A stretch of DNA of 64,000 nt from Paraglaciecola sp. L1A13 (GTDB lineage Bacteria > Pseudomonadota > Gammaproteobacteria > Enterobacterales > Alteromonadaceae). Below, in pieces: positions 44,403 to 53,751 of the stretch (positions within the stretch are counted from its first letter, which is position 1; each line of letters starts with the position of its first letter). The stretch covers positions 2,108,001 through 2,172,000 of the forward strand of contig NZ_CP047024.1 in assembly GCF_009796745.1 (NCBI RefSeq), read 5' to 3'. The position numbers and the translations under genes were made by a program. The notes beneath the pieces were generated by a model that did no database searches, had not been told where the DNA came from, and worked only from the letters and a program-made list of their open reading frames with translations.

Positions 44403-45776
44403 ATGGAATGGTATTCTATTCTTCCGCCTATCATCGCAATTGTGGTGGTCTTTTGGCGTAAAGAAGTTATTTTGGCGCTTATTCTCGCCATTTTCTCAGC
44501 TGAAGCATTACTTGCCTATCGAGGAGGTGGAGAGTTTATATTTCATGGTGTTATTGGTTCAGTTGAACGGGTAATCGAAATAGCCAGTTCATCAGGTAAT
44601 ACTCGCATACTAATTTTCAGCATGTTAATTGGAGCATTACTCGCCTATATACGTAACTCAGGTGGGGTTACGGCCACAGTTGAAATGCTTATCAATAAAG
44701 GCGTAGCAAAAAGTAAACGTCAGGTGGGGTTACTCACCATGTTTACCGGTATTGTTGTGTTTATAGAGTCCAATTTAAGTGTATTGGCATCGGGGATATT
44801 GTCTCGAGGTCTATATGATAAATTTAAAATGAGCCGTGCACGTTTGGCTTATGTTATCGACAGCACCAGTGCGCCAGTGTGTATATTGATATTGCTTAAC
44901 GGCTGGGGAGCATTTGTTCTAGGTTTGTTGAGTAATTATGAACTGGAAGAATCTCCAGTGTCCATTTTGTGGGGCACGATACCGTTTAACTTCTACGCCA
45001 TTATTGCTCTGCTGATTGTGCTGTATACCATAGTGACCGATCGAGTTCACGGCCCCATGCGTGAAGCTGAGCGAGAAATGCAGCACAATAATGACGCGAG
45101 TCTACCTATTCCTGCCAGTAAAGCGCGTTTTATGCTAATTCCTTTAGGCACCATGATTTTCGGTATGATTGGCTTTATGTTATGGACCGGCGATGGTGAT
45201 ATAGCGGCTGGAAGTGGCAGCAAATCAGTTCTTTATGCCACAGTATTGGCCTGCATGGTGGCTTATTTTTTATTGATCAGCGCTAAAAAATACAGCCATA
45301 AAGAGTTGGTAGATGAAGGGTTCAAAGGAATGGGCGAAATTTTACCTTTAGTTACCATCGTGCTGTTTTCACTGACGTTAGGTGGCAGCTTAAAAGAATT
45401 AGGCACTGGTATATTTGTGGCTAATTTAGTGGGTGATTACTTGCCGCTATCATTGATAGTACCTGTTTTGTTCTTAGCGGGCGGTATTATGTCGTTTACC
45501 ACAGGAACTTCTTGGGGCACTTTTGCGATTCTTATTCCAATTGGCGTACCCTTGATCCAAACACTAGGTCTGCCGCCCTCATTAGTGCTTGCCGCTATTT
45601 TAGGAGGCGGGGTATTTGGGGATCATTGCTCGCCGATATCGGATACCACAGCGGTGTCTTCTATTGCATCGGGTTGTGACTTATTAACCCACGTACGTAC
45701 GCAAATGCCATATGCTTTATTTGGCGGTGCTCTCGCATTTATCGGTTACTTTATTGCGAGTTTAATTATGCTTTAA
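44403..45776 (+). CDS. nhaC: Na+/H+ antiporter, NhaC family
   Basis: A 457-residue inner-membrane antiporter with about eleven helices. NhaC-type features include ILIFSMLIGALLAYIRNSGGVTATVE, ESNLSVLASGILSRGLYDK, IDSTSAPVCILILLNGWGAF and GIMSFTTGTSWGTFAILIPIGVPLIQ, ending with GDHCSPISDTTAVSS. Members exchange sodium (or other cations, or malate/lactate in MleN-like forms) for protons. Next to it lies gamma-glutamyltransferase, 97 bases later; a shared transcript is possible. Confidence 0.9.
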   Translation: MEWYSILPPIIAIVVVFWRKEVILALILAIFSAEALLAYRGGGEFIFHGVIGSVERVIEIASSSGNTRILIFSMLIGALLAYIRNSGGVTATVEMLINKGVAKSKRQVGLLTMFTGIVVFIESNLSVLASGILSRGLYDKFKMSRARLAYVIDSTSAPVCILILLNGWGAFVLGLLSNYELEESPVSILWGTIPFNFYAIIALLIVLYTIVTDRVHGPMREAEREMQHNNDASLPIPASKARFMLIPLGTMIFGMIGFMLWTGDGDIAAGSGSKSVLYATVLACMVAYFLLISAKKYSHKELVDEGFKGMGEILPLVTIVLFSLTLGGSLKELGTGIFVANLVGDYLPLSLIVPVLFLAGGIMSFTTGTSWGTFAILIPIGVPLIQTLGLPPSLVLAAILGGGVFGDHCSPISDTTAVSSIASGCDLLTHVRTQMPYALFGGALAFIGYFIASLIML

Positions 45777-45873
45777 GCACCGAGTTTACGCCTGCTGCAT
45801 CATCCATATAATGTTAATAATTGAATCGGGTGATGCCATTAAATTGTAAATATAACAACTAAAAGGAAGTTTG

Positions 45874-47553
45874 ATGAAGTATTCATTCATAGTCGTGTTA
45901 TCGGTATTTGTGCTGAGTGCCTGCAACGCGCCGGCACAGAAAAAACAGCAACAACAAAACTATACTCAACAATCTGCTGTTGCCATGCCAGATGCTTTTA
46001 GTGCTGATGTGGCTAAGCAAATTATGCTAGATGGGGGGAATGCAGTTGATGCCGCTATTGCAGCGCAGTTTGTGTTAGCTGTTACGCTACCTGAAGCCGG
46101 TAATATTGGCGGTGGCGGTTTTATGTTGGTTTACAAGGATCAAAAAGCCGATTTTATTGATTACCGAGAACAAGCTCCGTTAAATGCTCACAGAGATATG
46201 TATCTAGATGAACAGGGTAATGTCGTGCCGTATCAGTCTGTTATCGGTATTTTATCATCAGGCGTACCGGGCACTGTTGCCGGTATGTGGTTAGCACATG
46301 AAAAGTACGGCACTTTGCCATGGAAAGATTTAGTTGAGCCCGCGGTAAGGCTCGCCATTGACGGGTTTGTGATGCCAGAAAAATTAGCTGGGTATATTAG
46401 TCGTTACAGTCAACGCTTAAAAGACAAAGGCTTTGAGGTTAATTTTGATGACTACTTTGCCTCAGCAAAAACAGGTGACGTATTTAAGCAGCCTGAACTT
46501 GGGGCAACGTTAATGCTGATCCGCGATCAAGGCCGTGATGGATTTTATAAGGGAAAAACGGCTAAAACCATTGCTGACTTTATGGCACATCACAAAGGTT
46601 TGATTAATGAAGAGGATCTTGCTCAGTACGAAGCTAAATCTCGCGCACCTATTATCGCCAAATGGCGTGATTATGAAGTCGTAACCTCTCCGCCTCCTAG
46701 CTCTGGTGGCATAGCCATTATTCAGTGGTTAACCTTTTACGACCAATTGACGGCAGGTAAAGCCAAACTTGAACATAACTCAGCCCCTTATGTACATTTA
46801 TTAGCTGAGGCAGGTAAGCGCGTTTTTGCTGATAGGGCTGAGTATTTGGGCGATCCTGATTTTGTCGACGTGCCAGTCGAAGAACTCATTGACCCAGCAT
46901 ATATTGCTAAACGTGGTGCTGATATCAGCATGGATCGTATCTCGGTGACCGAGTTGATTAAGCCCGGTTTAAAAGAAAGCGAAGAAACCACACATTTTTC
47001 GATTGTTGATAAATGGGGTAATGCGGTGTCGAATACCACTACCATTAACCTAGGTTTTGGCAGCGGCGTTGTGGTAGAAGGTGCGGGCTTTTTATTGAAT
47101 GATGAAATGGATGATTTTAGTGCTAAGCCAGGTGTCGCAAACGTGTTTGGTGCGGTAGGCGGCGAAGCGAATGAAATACAACCTAAGAAACGCATGTTGT
47201 CCTCAATGACGCCGACTATCGTACTTAAAGACGGAAAAATCAGTGTGGTGACTGGCTCGCCAGGCGGAACGACCATTATTAGCTCTGTGTACACGTCGAT
47301 ATTGAACGCACTTGAATTTAATATGAGTGCCCAAGAAGCTGTGGATGCACCACGTTTTCATCACCAGTTGTTGCCTAAGGACACCATTCGATATCACGAC
47401 GGGTTAACGCCTGACACCGTTAGTGCGTTAGAGAAAATGGGTTATATTATGGATAATGAGCGCTTTGGTGACCTGCACACTATCGTCAATAGAGAGGGTA
47501 AACTTGAGGCCGGCTCTGAATCTAGCGGTCGGGGTAAATCGATAGTGTTCTAG
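45874..47553 (+). CDS. ggt: gamma-glutamyltransferase, lipoprotein precursor
   Basis: A 559-residue self-processing hydrolase that removes or transfers the gamma-glutamyl group of glutathione in the periplasm. A lipobox (LSAC) anchors it. The nucleophile of autoprocessing and catalysis is Thr373 in TTHFSIVDKWGNAVSNTTTINLGFGSG; the N-terminal half has DAFSADVAKQIMLDGGNAVDAAIAAQFVLAV and NIGGGGFMLV, and the second half ends in VGGEANEIQPKKRMLSSMTPTIVLKDGK and PGGTTI. The start is ATG 45874 (AAGGAAG upstream), not the TTG three bases before. Confidence 0.95.
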   Translation: MKYSFIVVLSVFVLSACNAPAQKKQQQQNYTQQSAVAMPDAFSADVAKQIMLDGGNAVDAAIAAQFVLAVTLPEAGNIGGGGFMLVYKDQKADFIDYREQAPLNAHRDMYLDEQGNVVPYQSVIGILSSGVPGTVAGMWLAHEKYGTLPWKDLVEPAVRLAIDGFVMPEKLAGYISRYSQRLKDKGFEVNFDDYFASAKTGDVFKQPELGATLMLIRDQGRDGFYKGKTAKTIADFMAHHKGLINEEDLAQYEAKSRAPIIAKWRDYEVVTSPPPSSGGIAIIQWLTFYDQLTAGKAKLEHNSAPYVHLLAEAGKRVFADRAEYLGDPDFVDVPVEELIDPAYIAKRGADISMDRISVTELIKPGLKESEETTHFSIVDKWGNAVSNTTTINLGFGSGVVVEGAGFLLNDEMDDFSAKPGVANVFGAVGGEANEIQPKKRMLSSMTPTIVLKDGKISVVTGSPGGTTIISSVYTSILNALEFNMSAQEAVDAPRFHHQLLPKDTIRYHDGLTPDTVSALEKMGYIMDNERFGDLHTIVNREGKLEAGSESSGRGKSIVF

Positions 47554-47582
47554 TTTATAATCTGAAAAATACCGAAACAACG

Positions 47583-47616
47583 AAAAATGGTTGCTAATTA
47601 GGCAACCATTTTTTAT
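47583..47616. terminator. terminator after ggt
   Basis: AAAAATGGTTGC and GCAACCATTTTTT pair around TAATTAG, 30 bases after the ggt stop and before a convergent gene. Likely works in both directions. Confidence 0.9.
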
Positions 47617-47637
47617 TAAAGAACAGGTAGATTGGCG

Positions 47638-48360
47638 TTATTCATGATGATGACCACCATCCAGTGCGTTGCCTTGGTCGTCATAGAAGCCAGACGCCCC
47701 CTTTTCGATGAAGCCTAACGTAACCATTTTATTCAAGAATGGGTCACTATGGTCATCGCCAATATCAGCAAAATCTGTCGTTTGATAATTCCCTAAGTGG
47801 GCAAAGAAATCACTGATTTGCTTATCATCATGGTTCACCTTTTGTAATGTCCATGTTTCATGCTTAGCACCTTTTGTCCAGCTGTAATAGCTTGGCAATG
47901 CTTGCCCTACTAGCCATTTAACGTTGATTTGTGTGCCACCAATCGTCTTGCTATAAAACTGGGTACGCTCACACCCAGTACCTGTTTCTTTAATGATATC
48001 TAACTGGGAAAGTAATGAATTCGAAATAAGTTGGTTGCGGTAGTCCCAATCAGATTCTGCTTTACCGTGCACCTTTTCACCTGGCTGGTACTCAATGGCG
48101 CGCTGCTGTGTATCAAAATAACGCGTCGGTTTAATTTGTTGGTTTGAAGACAAATACCAGCTTTCTGTAATGTGCGTTTGCAGATATTGATGGGCAACGG
48201 TTCTACCGTTTCGCCATAGTACTAAATCACTTGCGTGCTGATGTAAGCCGTTTGTTGACTCGAGTTGATACGATGCCGATAGCGTTGATGATGAAACATC
48301 ACATTGGGCAAAGCTCTGCGCAGCGTATAAGCAAAGAATAAAAATTAGCGATTTGTACAT
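47638..48360 (-). CDS. exported protein of unknown function (His-rich tail)
   Basis: A 240-residue periplasmic protein, signal peptide ending at QSFAQ. The mature part has strands rich in Tyr/Trp/Gln (VLWRNGRTVAHQYLQTHITESWYL; WLVGQALPSYYSWTKGAKHETWTL), as in lipid- or cell-envelope-related beta-barrel families, and two cysteines. The terminal GGHHHE could bind metal. No family named. It lies just right of two alkaline-phosphatase genes on the same strand. Confidence 0.7.
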   Translation of the reverse strand: MYKSLIFILCLYAAQSFAQCDVSSSTLSASYQLESTNGLHQHASDLVLWRNGRTVAHQYLQTHITESWYLSSNQQIKPTRYFDTQQRAIEYQPGEKVHGKAESDWDYRNQLISNSLLSQLDIIKETGTGCERTQFYSKTIGGTQINVKWLVGQALPSYYSWTKGAKHETWTLQKVNHDDKQISDFFAHLGNYQTTDFADIGDDHSDPFLNKMVTLGFIEKGASGFYDDQGNALDGGHHHE

Positions 48361-48500
48361 GATTGATTCCTAAAATGGGGGGCGCTTAATTGCAATACCA
48401 TTTACATGGGTACTTTTTGTTGGTGTTTCATGGCAAGGCGGTTCCTTACTGGCGTGTTGAAGTAAGTCGTAACTTGACCAAAAGCAATATAAAAACAAGT

Positions 48501-48531
48501 AAAAAGAGTAGGGCACATGTTGCGCCCTACT
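48501..48531 (-). terminator. terminator after the lipoprotein alkaline phosphatase
   Basis: Reading leftwards, AGTAGGGC and GCCCTACT pair around a nine-base loop and are followed by CTTTTT, 15 bases past the stop at 48546. Confidence 0.88.
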
Positions 48532-48545
48532 ACATATTTGCTCGA

Positions 48546-50429
48546 TTACTCTATCGTTTGTGCGCTATTCGCCTTGTTGGTCAAATCCGCGGCGAAATCC
48601 ATGATGTGATACAACATGCTTTGCTCGTTGGTACCGTTAACCAATAATGCACCTGGGCCACTAGCGAATATACCTACGTCTTCACCCGAATGAGTTTCAG
48701 ATGAAAGTGGTACTAGGGCTTCTTGGTGGTAGCCTGGTGTTGTGGTGTCAATGTCTGTTAAATTTTGACGACCAGCAGCAATGTCAACGTTATAACCTTC
48801 GTCAGCGTCCGTTTCTGCACCTAGATTTCGAAACCCTCCGCCATTGGTGTAACCCAAAGTGGTGTAAGGCATATCATCTGCAGCGAGTGCTGGTTCTTCT
48901 GCACCGACATTGACCACTTTCCCTAGAATAGGATTACCCCGTTTAGGATACCCGGCAATGGTGAACACATGACCGTGATCAGCGGTGACAATAATTAACG
49001 TCTCCTCTGGGTCGGTCATGTCGACAGCTCTTTGCACCGCATTAGCGAATTCGATAGTGTCAGTGAGTGCATTGTATGCACTACCAGCATGATGACCGTG
49101 ATCGATGCGACCTGATTCAACCATTAAGAAAAAACCGTCATCGTTGTTATCCAAAATCTGAATTGCCTTTTCTGTCATTTGACTAACAGAAGGCTCACCC
49201 GCCACATCGTTTTCACGATCCGCTTCATATTGCATATGGGATTCATTAAACAAACCAAAAACGCGCTCAGTGGTTTCAGTATTGATACCATCAAAACCCG
49301 TTTCGTCAGTGACATATACACCGTTGGTGTACTTCGCCTGCCATTCTGCCGTTAGGTCGCGCCCATCGGTGCGATCACCTTCGATTGCACTAACTGCATC
49401 AGTACTGTTAAATGCAGCGTCTTTGGGTAAAAAGTGACGACGACCGCCACCAAATGCTACTTCAATACCGTCAACATCAATACCGTCTATGCGGGCCTCA
49501 AGCATGCTTTCAAAGTTAACCAGCTGGTCAGCAATGTCAAGACACCCCGCTGTAACTGCCGTTTCTGGCATATCTGAGATATCTTCCCAGTTACGATCAG
49601 CTGACTTAGCATACGTTGCTGCTGGTGTCGCATGGGTGATTCGGGCGGTTGAAATAATACCGGTAGACTTGCCTGCAATTTCGGCAAGTTCAAGTACGGT
49701 TATCAATTCATTGCCGGTGGTCGTTGCGCAATCTCCGCGCTCGATATCTTCATCGACACCGATAACACCTACGTCTGTTTTAACACCGCTCATCATCGCG
49801 GTCATTGTGCCCGCTGAATCAGGGGTCTGGGCATCAACATTATAGGTTTTTGCAAGACCAGAGAACGCGAATTTATCGAAACTCAATTGATTTTCTTCAC
49901 CCGGGTTGCCTTTTAATTGCCCATCTAAAATACGGGCGGCGGTGACAGTGGATATCCCCATTCCGTCGCCGACGAAGAGAATAACGTTTTTCGCTTTTCC
50001 GCGCAGGCCGCTAATGCTTTTGGCTGCTAATGCTGGTGCCGTTTCAGCGGTGCTTTTTGCCGCTGTTGTGTTGGTCGCATCCAACCACGTTTGACGAGCA
50101 GCAGATACAACCTGCTGTCCATCGACAAACCACTCGTTGTTAACATTTGTTAGTAGGGCACTGCTGCTAACGGTGGTGACACCCGGTGAACAGACATATT
50201 CTGTTGCGTTAATTTCAGTCGATTCTAACGTACCGCTAGCATCTGCATCGATACCCGAATCAATTTTCACCCCACTATTGGGACAATTGACATCACCTGT
50301 AAGCAAAGGAGATTGCACAATTAAACTGCTTGAACCGTTAGTACCATTTGTACCATCATCGCCGTCGTCAACACAGGCAGATAAGCCCATTACTGCTAGC
50401 GCTATCAGGGTTAAATTTAATTTTTTCAT
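48546..50429 (-). CDS. alkaline phosphatase (PhoA superfamily), lipoprotein with N-terminal Gly/Thr-rich domain
   Basis: A 627-residue phosphatase, so phosphate can be released from organic phosphate outside the inner membrane. Lipobox MGLSAC anchors it; next comes DDGDDGTNGTNG and a small disulfide-like domain with DSGIDADASGTLESTEINATEYVC, seen at the N-terminus of other Alteromonadales lipoproteins, then the catalytic domain. The nucleophile is Ser205 in DSAGTMTAMM; VGDGMGISTVTAARIL starts the fold (metal Asp), and VESGRIDHGHHAG, TADHGH give zinc ligands. It is 12 bases downstream of a shorter paralogue and closely resembles it. Confidence 0.92.
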   Translation of the reverse strand: MKKLNLTLIALAVMGLSACVDDGDDGTNGTNGSSSLIVQSPLLTGDVNCPNSGVKIDSGIDADASGTLESTEINATEYVCSPGVTTVSSSALLTNVNNEWFVDGQQVVSAARQTWLDATNTTAAKSTAETAPALAAKSISGLRGKAKNVILFVGDGMGISTVTAARILDGQLKGNPGEENQLSFDKFAFSGLAKTYNVDAQTPDSAGTMTAMMSGVKTDVGVIGVDEDIERGDCATTTGNELITVLELAEIAGKSTGIISTARITHATPAATYAKSADRNWEDISDMPETAVTAGCLDIADQLVNFESMLEARIDGIDVDGIEVAFGGGRRHFLPKDAAFNSTDAVSAIEGDRTDGRDLTAEWQAKYTNGVYVTDETGFDGINTETTERVFGLFNESHMQYEADRENDVAGEPSVSQMTEKAIQILDNNDDGFFLMVESGRIDHGHHAGSAYNALTDTIEFANAVQRAVDMTDPEETLIIVTADHGHVFTIAGYPKRGNPILGKVVNVGAEEPALAADDMPYTTLGYTNGGGFRNLGAETDADEGYNVDIAAGRQNLTDIDTTTPGYHQEALVPLSSETHSGEDVGIFASGPGALLVNGTNEQSMLYHIMDFAADLTNKANSAQTIE

Positions 50430-50441
50430 TTTTTTTCCTAC

Positions 50442-52025
50442 CTATTCCTGAATTAAATCAAGTGCTTGCTCGATGATGTGAAATACAACGCTTTGCTCTA
50501 CTACCCCTTGCACGAGTTGCGAACCCGGGCCATTGGCATGCAAGGCAACATCTTCTCCAGAGTGGGTTTCAGAGCTAAGGGGGATAAGCGCCTCTTGGTG
50601 ATAGCCAGACGTGGTGGTGTCTATGGCAGAAATGTCCATACGACCTGCAGCAATGTCTTCGTTGTAACTCGCATCACCGTCAGTTTCAGTGCCTAAATCA
50701 TGGAAACCAATACCGTTGGTGTAGCCTACAGTAGTGTATGGCATGTCATCTGCTGCCATTGATGGCTCAGTTTCGCCTACGGCAACTACCTTGCCCAGAA
50801 TGGGATTACCGCGTTTAGGGTAGCCAGCGATAGTGAACACGTGACCATGGTCGGCAGTGACCAATATAAGGGTTTCATCAGGGTCGGTGCTGTCAATCGC
50901 CGTTTGAATGGCATTCGATAACTCGATAGCGTCAGTCAGCGCGTTATAGGCACTGCCTGCATGGTGGCCATGATCGATTCGACCAGATTCAACCATCAGG
51001 AAAAAACCCTTTGCATTGTTATCCAGCACGTCGATGGCTTTGCTGGTCATCTCGGTTAGAGAAGGTTCACCTGCAACATCGTTACTACGGTCAGCCTCGT
51101 ATTGCATATGTGATTCGTTAAAAAGGCCAAATAAGTGTGTGGTATTGGCAGCGTCAACGGCATCAAAGCCTGTTTTATCCATCACGTATGTGCCGTTAGT
51201 GTATAGGTCTTGCCATTCTTGGGTCAGGTCACGAGAATCTGTGCGATCACCTTCTATTTCACTCACTGCATCTGCACTGTTAAACGAGGCATCTTTAGGT
51301 AAGAAGTGCCGGCGACCGCCCCCCATAACGACTTCCAAACCGTCAACATCGACGCCCTCGAAACGCGCTTCAAGATTAGCTTCAAAATGTACCAGTTGAT
51401 CAGCAATATCTACGCAACCTTCTGCTATTGCGGCTTCTGGGATGTCTGAAATATCTTCCCAGTTACGGTCGGCCGATTTTGCATAGGTTGCAGCGGGCGT
51501 GGCGTGGGTAATACGGGCGGTAGAAATGATCCCCGTCGCCATGCCTTTAATTTCAGCAAGCTCCAATGCGGTGGATACTTCATTACCCGCAACGGTTGAG
51601 CATTCGCCGCGTTCAATCTTTTCGTTTACACCGATGACACCTACATCTGTTTTAAGACCGGACATCATGGCGGTCATAGTGCCCGCAGAGTCTGGGGTCT
51701 GGGCGTCAACGTTGTATGTTTTCACTAACGCGGTGTGAGGAAACGATTCGAAGCTTAAATATCCTTCTTCACCTAGATTACCAGCTTGTTGGCCTTGTAA
51801 TATACGTGCTGCAGTTAGGGTAGAGACACCCATGCCATCTCCCACGAACAAAATCACATTTTTAGCTTTGAATTGATTGTTTGTTTGCAATTTTGCCGCG
51901 AGTTTGATTTGTGCATCAGCATACCAGTCACTGTCAGTTTGATAGCTAGGTAAAACGTCAGCGTGCAGCGCAGTTGATACAGCGAATGCAAGTGCACTGG
52001 CTGTAGCGATCCAGTTTATTTTCAT
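50442..52025 (-). CDS. alkaline phosphatase (PhoA superfamily), exported
   Basis: A 527-residue soluble paralogue of the gene downstream, with a type I signal peptide ending at TALHA. The nucleophile is Ser113 in DSAGTMTAMM, again with VESGRIDHGHHAG and VTADHGHVFT. Over the catalytic domain the two are alike in almost every motif, so the pair is a tandem duplication in which the second copy gained a lipid anchor and N-terminal domain. They read as a small two-gene operon, probably part of a phosphate-scavenging response; no Pho box was identified with confidence. Confidence 0.94.
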   Translation of the reverse strand: MKINWIATASALAFAVSTALHADVLPSYQTDSDWYADAQIKLAAKLQTNNQFKAKNVILFVGDGMGVSTLTAARILQGQQAGNLGEEGYLSFESFPHTALVKTYNVDAQTPDSAGTMTAMMSGLKTDVGVIGVNEKIERGECSTVAGNEVSTALELAEIKGMATGIISTARITHATPAATYAKSADRNWEDISDIPEAAIAEGCVDIADQLVHFEANLEARFEGVDVDGLEVVMGGGRRHFLPKDASFNSADAVSEIEGDRTDSRDLTQEWQDLYTNGTYVMDKTGFDAVDAANTTHLFGLFNESHMQYEADRSNDVAGEPSLTEMTSKAIDVLDNNAKGFFLMVESGRIDHGHHAGSAYNALTDAIELSNAIQTAIDSTDPDETLILVTADHGHVFTIAGYPKRGNPILGKVVAVGETEPSMAADDMPYTTVGYTNGIGFHDLGTETDGDASYNEDIAAGRMDISAIDTTTSGYHQEALIPLSSETHSGEDVALHANGPGSQLVQGVVEQSVVFHIIEQALDLIQE

Positions 52026-52273
52026 GTTTATTATCCCGAATTTGATGTGCTTTGGTTGTTTCAGTTACCAGTGAGTCCAGTAATCGCGCTGCTAGCCTAA
52101 AGGAGTAATATGAATAATTGCTGACACTTTGTTGACGGTTCAATGACGTTAAGATGGCATTATCGTGGCAGATTTTTTACTAAATTATGACGGGCTGCAG
52201 GTGATGTTGATGAATGTGAGTTGTGCTTCGACGGGAGAATAAAAGAGGAGTTTGGTTATTTATGTTTAACGAT

Positions 52274-53014
52274 TTATTGCGCGGGTTTAAAAAAGGGATG
52301 TTCAGTAAGTAACAATGTATCTTCTGAGACTTTAAGGATGCTACCTTGATCGTACCAATCACCTAAAACAATACGCTGTGCAGGAAGGCCATTGACTTCA
52401 AAGTCATGAATGTCAGGACGGTGAGTGTGTCCATGGATAAGTCGTTGCACATTAAAATGTGCCATGGTGTTTATGACTTCTTGTTGGGTAACATCCATAA
52501 TTTCAGTGGTTAACTGCTTTTGGTTTTCTTTGCTGGCAGCTCGACCATTGTCGGCAATTTTCTGCCGAGTGGATAAAGGCAAACACAATACTAATCTTGG
52601 CCACCACCAGCCACGTGCTTTTCGCCGAAATTTTTGGTAAGCCACATCTCGGGTACATAACTCATCCCCGTGGGATATTAATGTTGGCGTACCGTATAAA
52701 TCTACTACGACTTGTTCAGGTAACAAGGTGAACCCAGCTTGCTTAGCGAAGCGCTGGCGGATCAAAAAGTCACGATTACCATGGATAAAATAAATGTTAA
52801 CGCCGCTGTCGGCAACTTGCTTAAATTCATGGGCCACTTTTTGATTAAACGGGGTTTGATTATCATCGCCTATCCATGCTTCAAATAGGTCACCTAATAC
52901 ATATAAAGCATCTGCTTGACGGGCGTTGTGTTGCAAAAATTGGAACAGACATTGACTAATGTCTTCACGCTCAGGAGACAAATGTAAATCGGCGATAAAA
53001 TAGGTAAATGACAT
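52274..53014 (-). CDS. lpxH: UDP-2,3-diacylglucosamine diphosphatase
   Basis: A 246-residue metallophosphoesterase that makes lipid X in lipid A synthesis. The five metal-binding motifs are all present in order: IADLHL (D, H), GDLFEAWIGDD, HGNRDFL, SHGDEL and IHGHTHRP. The length and TRQKIADNGRAASKENQ cap region fit the family. Adjacent to ppiB and divergent cysS, the usual arrangement in gammaproteobacteria. Confidence 0.95.
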   Translation of the reverse strand: MSFTYFIADLHLSPEREDISQCLFQFLQHNARQADALYVLGDLFEAWIGDDNQTPFNQKVAHEFKQVADSGVNIYFIHGNRDFLIRQRFAKQAGFTLLPEQVVVDLYGTPTLISHGDELCTRDVAYQKFRRKARGWWWPRLVLCLPLSTRQKIADNGRAASKENQKQLTTEIMDVTQQEVINTMAHFNVQRLIHGHTHRPDIHDFEVNGLPAQRIVLGDWYDQGSILKVSEDTLLLTEHPFFKPAQ

Positions 53015-53031
53015 ACTAAAAGGCTCTTTAT

Positions 53032-53058
53032 GAGGCTTATTCAGAACGAATAAGCCTC
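53032..53058. repeat. 11-bp perfect inverted repeat between ppiB and lpxH
   Basis: GAGGCTTATTC (53032-53042) and GAATAAGCCTC (53048-53058) flank a five-base loop. No T tract on either side, so it may be an mRNA-end stabiliser or a partial terminator between the two same-strand genes. Confidence 0.6.
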
Positions 53059-53069
53059 GATAATTTGGA

Positions 53070-53564
53070 TTATTCGTCTATTTCAACTTTTTGAATAACC
53101 ACGTCTTCCACGGGGACATCCTGATGATAGCCAGAATTACCTGTTTTAACGTCTTTGATTTTATTGACTACGTCCATACCGTCAGTCACTTTTGCGAACA
53201 CGCAATAACCCCAACCGTCGCCAGATTCGCTACGGAAGTTTAAGAAGCTGTTGTTTGCAACGTTAATGAAAAATTGTGAGCTGGCTGAATGTGGTTCATT
53301 AGTTCGTGCCATCGCTAATGTACCAATTTCATTGATCAAGCCATTGTTCGCTTCATTTTTGATGGTCGCTTTCGTTGTTTTTTGTTCCATACCTGGCTCA
53401 AAACCACCGCCTTGAACCATGAAGCCATCAATAACACGGTGGAAAATCGTGTTGTCATAGAAACCTTCTTTAGCATAACTTAGAAAGTTAGCAACGGTTT
53501 CAGGCGCTTTGTCTTCGAAAAGCTCGATGCTAACCACACCGTAATTAGTATGAATTTTGACCAT
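53070..53564 (-). CDS. ppiB: peptidyl-prolyl cis-trans isomerase B (cyclophilin)
   Basis: A 164-residue cytoplasmic cyclophilin that speeds proline isomerisation during folding. It has [45 protein letters not shown], with the catalytic Arg in FHRVI, and the [17 protein letters not shown] strand. The open frame extends 14 codons further, but ATG 53564 has GAGGG upstream and gives the typical MVKIHTNYG start. Confidence 0.95.
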   Translation of the reverse strand: MVKIHTNYGVVSIELFEDKAPETVANFLSYAKEGFYDNTIFHRVIDGFMVQGGGFEPGMEQKTTKATIKNEANNGLINEIGTLAMARTNEPHSASSQFFINVANNSFLNFRSESGDGWGYCVFAKVTDGMDVVNKIKDVKTGNSGYHQDVPVEDVVIQKVEIDE

Positions 53565-53751
53565 TTTAATGCCCTCAGATAAACCAGATAAATAAAAGTA
53601 CGCCATTCTAACGTAAAGCGCAGCGCTTTTTAAGCAGTTGATTCATATTGATTAATGCGAGGGGGGTGACTCGGTGATAGAATCGTCTTTTCGGTACGCA
53701 TTCGCGCACCAATTTTGTTAACACAATTAATTATTTATAGGAATACGGTTA

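Noticed and set aside
49489..49845. Plus-strand 118-codon frame in the alkaline phosphatase, also present at the same place in its paralogue
   Set aside because: Mirror image of the conserved catalytic domain in both copies; conservation of the protein-coding strand explains it.
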